Notes under the pieces: generated by a model
The model's input: only the letters and a program-made list of their open reading frames with translations
Told to the model about the DNA's origin: nothing
Database searches by the model: none
Program-made: the position numbers and the translations under genes
Part shown: positions 63,006-64,000 of the stretch, piece by piece
Layout of the letters: the number at the start of each line of letters is the position of its first letter
How positions within the stretch are numbered: position 1 is the first letter of the stretch
Source of the DNA: Deltaproteobacteria bacterium
Lineage (GTDB): Bacteria; Myxococcota_A; Bradymonadia; REDH01
Assembly (NCBI GenBank): GCA_007693585.1
Contig: REDH01000065.1
Location: 97,421 to 161,420 of the forward strand
Reading direction: 5' to 3'
DNA length: 64,000 bases

Positions 63006-64000
63006 TCAGAACAACGCCTCCACGAACTCCGCGGCATCGAACGGACGCAAATCGCCAACCGCCTCTCCGATCCCGATGAAGTACACCGGAACCCCCAGCT
63101 CCTGCCGAATGCCCAGAATCACCCCACCCTTCGCCGTACCGTCCAGCTTCGTCAGAACGATCCCCGACAGTGGGGTCGCCTCGCCGAACAGCCGGGCCTG
63201 CTGGATCGCGTTCTGGCCCGTGTTCGCATCCAGCACCAGAATGGTCTCGTGCGGAGCCCCCGGAACCGCCTTGCCGCACACCCGATGCACCTTCTTCAGC
63301 TCGTCGATCAGCGGCTGCTTCGTATGCAGGCGCCCCGCCGTATCGCACAGCACCACGTCCACCCCCTCCTCCTCGGCCTTCCGGAGACCATCGAAGATCA
63401 CCCCAGAAGGATCCGCACCCTCACCACCACTGTGAAACGCGCAGCCCACCCGGTCCGACCACTCCCTCAACTGCTCCACCGCCGCCGCTCGAAACGTGTC
63501 CCCCGCCACCATCATCACCGAACGCCCCTCCGCATGAAGACGAGCCGCCAACTTGCCGATCGTCGTCGTCTTGCCCACCCCGTTCACCCCCACCACAAGC
63601 ACCACGAACGGCCGCGTCGAAGCGTTCACCGAGAAGGACGCACCACCATCCCCGAGGATCCGCTGCGACTCCTCCCGGATCAACCGCCACACCTCCTCGG
63701 GGCTCACCCCCGAGCCCACCTGAGACGTCACCACCTCCAGCAGACGCTGGCTCGTCTTCGCGCCAATGTCGGCCGTGAACAGCAGCTCCTCGATCTCCTC
63801 GAGAAGATCGTCGTCCAGTGCCTTCCGGGAACGAAAGAGATCCCCGAGCCTCCCCACGAATCCGCCGCGCGTGCGACCCAGTCCCTCCCGCAACGTCTTC
63901 GTCGACTCGAGTGTCGCGGCCGGCGTCTCCGCAGCTTCCGCAGCCTCCGCAGCCTCCGCAGCCTCCGCAGCCTCCGCAGCCTCCGCAGCCTCCGCAGCCT
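63006..64000 (-). CDS. ftsY: Signal-recognition-particle receptor FtsY (N-terminus off the right edge)
   Basis: 331 codons are visible; the frame is open to the edge. The NG domain is complete: four-helix N-domain, G1 [25 protein letters not shown] (G3), [10 protein letters not shown] (G4) and the late [15 protein letters not shown]. It binds GTP and receives SRP-ribosome complexes at the membrane. The visible A-domain is an (EAA)n repeat followed by [11 protein letters not shown]. Its acidic-alanine nature fits FtsY A-domains, which are variable. Confidence 0.97.
   Translation of the reverse strand, partial: AAEAAEAAEAAEAAEAAEAAEAAETPAATLESTKTLREGLGRTRGGFVGRLGDLFRSRKALDDDLLEEIEELLFTADIGAKTSQRLLEVVTSQVGSGVSPEEVWRLIREESQRILGDGGASFSVNASTRPFVVLVVGVNGVGKTTTIGKLAARLHAEGRSVMMVAGDTFRAAAVEQLREWSDRVGCAFHSGGEGADPSGVIFDGLRKAEEEGVDVVLCDTAGRLHTKQPLIDELKKVHRVCGKAVPGAPHETILVLDANTGQNAIQQARLFGEATPLSGIVLTKLDGTAKGGVILGIRQELGVPVYFIGIGEAVGDLRPFDAAEFVEALF
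63932..64000. repeat. 9-bp tandem repeat coding (EAA)n in ftsY
   Basis: On the plus strand: cagcttccg once, then cagcctccg six times, then cagcct at the edge. Read on the minus strand each unit is gaggctgcg (or gaagctgcg), coding Glu-Ala-Ala. The array likely continues outside the window. Confidence 0.93.

Noticed and set aside
63932..64000. Possible CRISPR or satellite array at the right edge
   Set aside because: The unit is 9 bp with no spacers and is in frame within ftsY, coding Glu-Ala-Ala.

Overview
The window is GC-rich and densely coded, with many 4-base stop/start overlaps. Its gene set points to a Myxococcota-like (former Deltaproteobacteria, possibly Bradymonadales-type) bacterium: gliding-machinery homologues (GltJ, GltE/AglT, GltD/AgmU, a GltC-like protein), outer-membrane barrels that share a motif with one another, Hanks-type kinases with PEGA-like tails, and many TPR or cysteine-rich lipoproteins. 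No phage, insertion sequence, CRISPR array or rRNA gene is visible; one tRNA (Phe) is present. The taxonomic call is inference from gene content.

Layout. (1) 1-10910, minus strand: a gliding/focal-adhesion-type envelope operon. In transcription order it holds a VWA-type lipoprotein resembling the adhesin CglB, an OM beta-barrel, a GltC-like TPR protein, GltD, GltE and a small secreted protein, then a hairpin terminator and a separately transcribed gltJ cut by the left edge. A plausible promoter lies at 11005-11033, back to back with the tRNA-Phe gene. (2) 11.4-17.3 kb: an unknown gene pair, a low-molecular-weight tyrosine phosphatase, a Rieske protein, galT-glgA and an acyl-CoA carboxylase beta subunit. 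(3) 17.5-21.1 kb: guaB-guaA plus a YkgJ-type metal-cluster protein. (4) 21.4-28.8 kb: a lipoprotein, a CHAP-like lipoprotein, small hypotheticals, a Pcm-like methyltransferase with glyA, and an EtfD-like membrane Fe-S oxidoreductase. (5) 29.0-36.2 kb: a lidless Hsp70 followed by a pseudo-receiver/J-domain protein, then cdsA-rseP-tsaB and a double receiver-like protein. (6) 36.2-38.3 kb: a nucleobase/nucleoside salvage operon tdk-upp-hpt. (7) 38.4-47.8 kb: two membrane Ser/Thr kinases with PEGA-like tails on either side of alaS, with small partner genes. (8) 48.1-52.8 kb: GNAT-sohB, then clpS-clpA. (9) 53.1-62.9 kb: an envelope region with a Sel1 lipoprotein, a membrane-anchored helix-hairpin-helix protein, acyl-CoA ligase, Tat-exported HiPIP, thiolase, a formylglycine-enzyme-like lipoprotein, a TPR membrane protein, a secreted HhH/DUF4332-like protein and two more OM barrels of the same family as the one in the gliding operon. 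(10) ftsY runs off the right edge through an (EAA)n-coding 9-bp repeat.

The strongest theme is the cell envelope. One compact operon joins components that are split between separate loci in Myxococcus xanthus, and a second locus about 50 kb away carries paralogous barrels with otherwise uncharacterised periplasmic partners. The metabolic genes (acyl-CoA ligase, thiolase, acyl-CoA carboxylase, EtfD-like protein, HiPIP) are consistent with fatty-acid or propionate metabolism linked to a quinone/HiPIP electron chain, but that link is inference.
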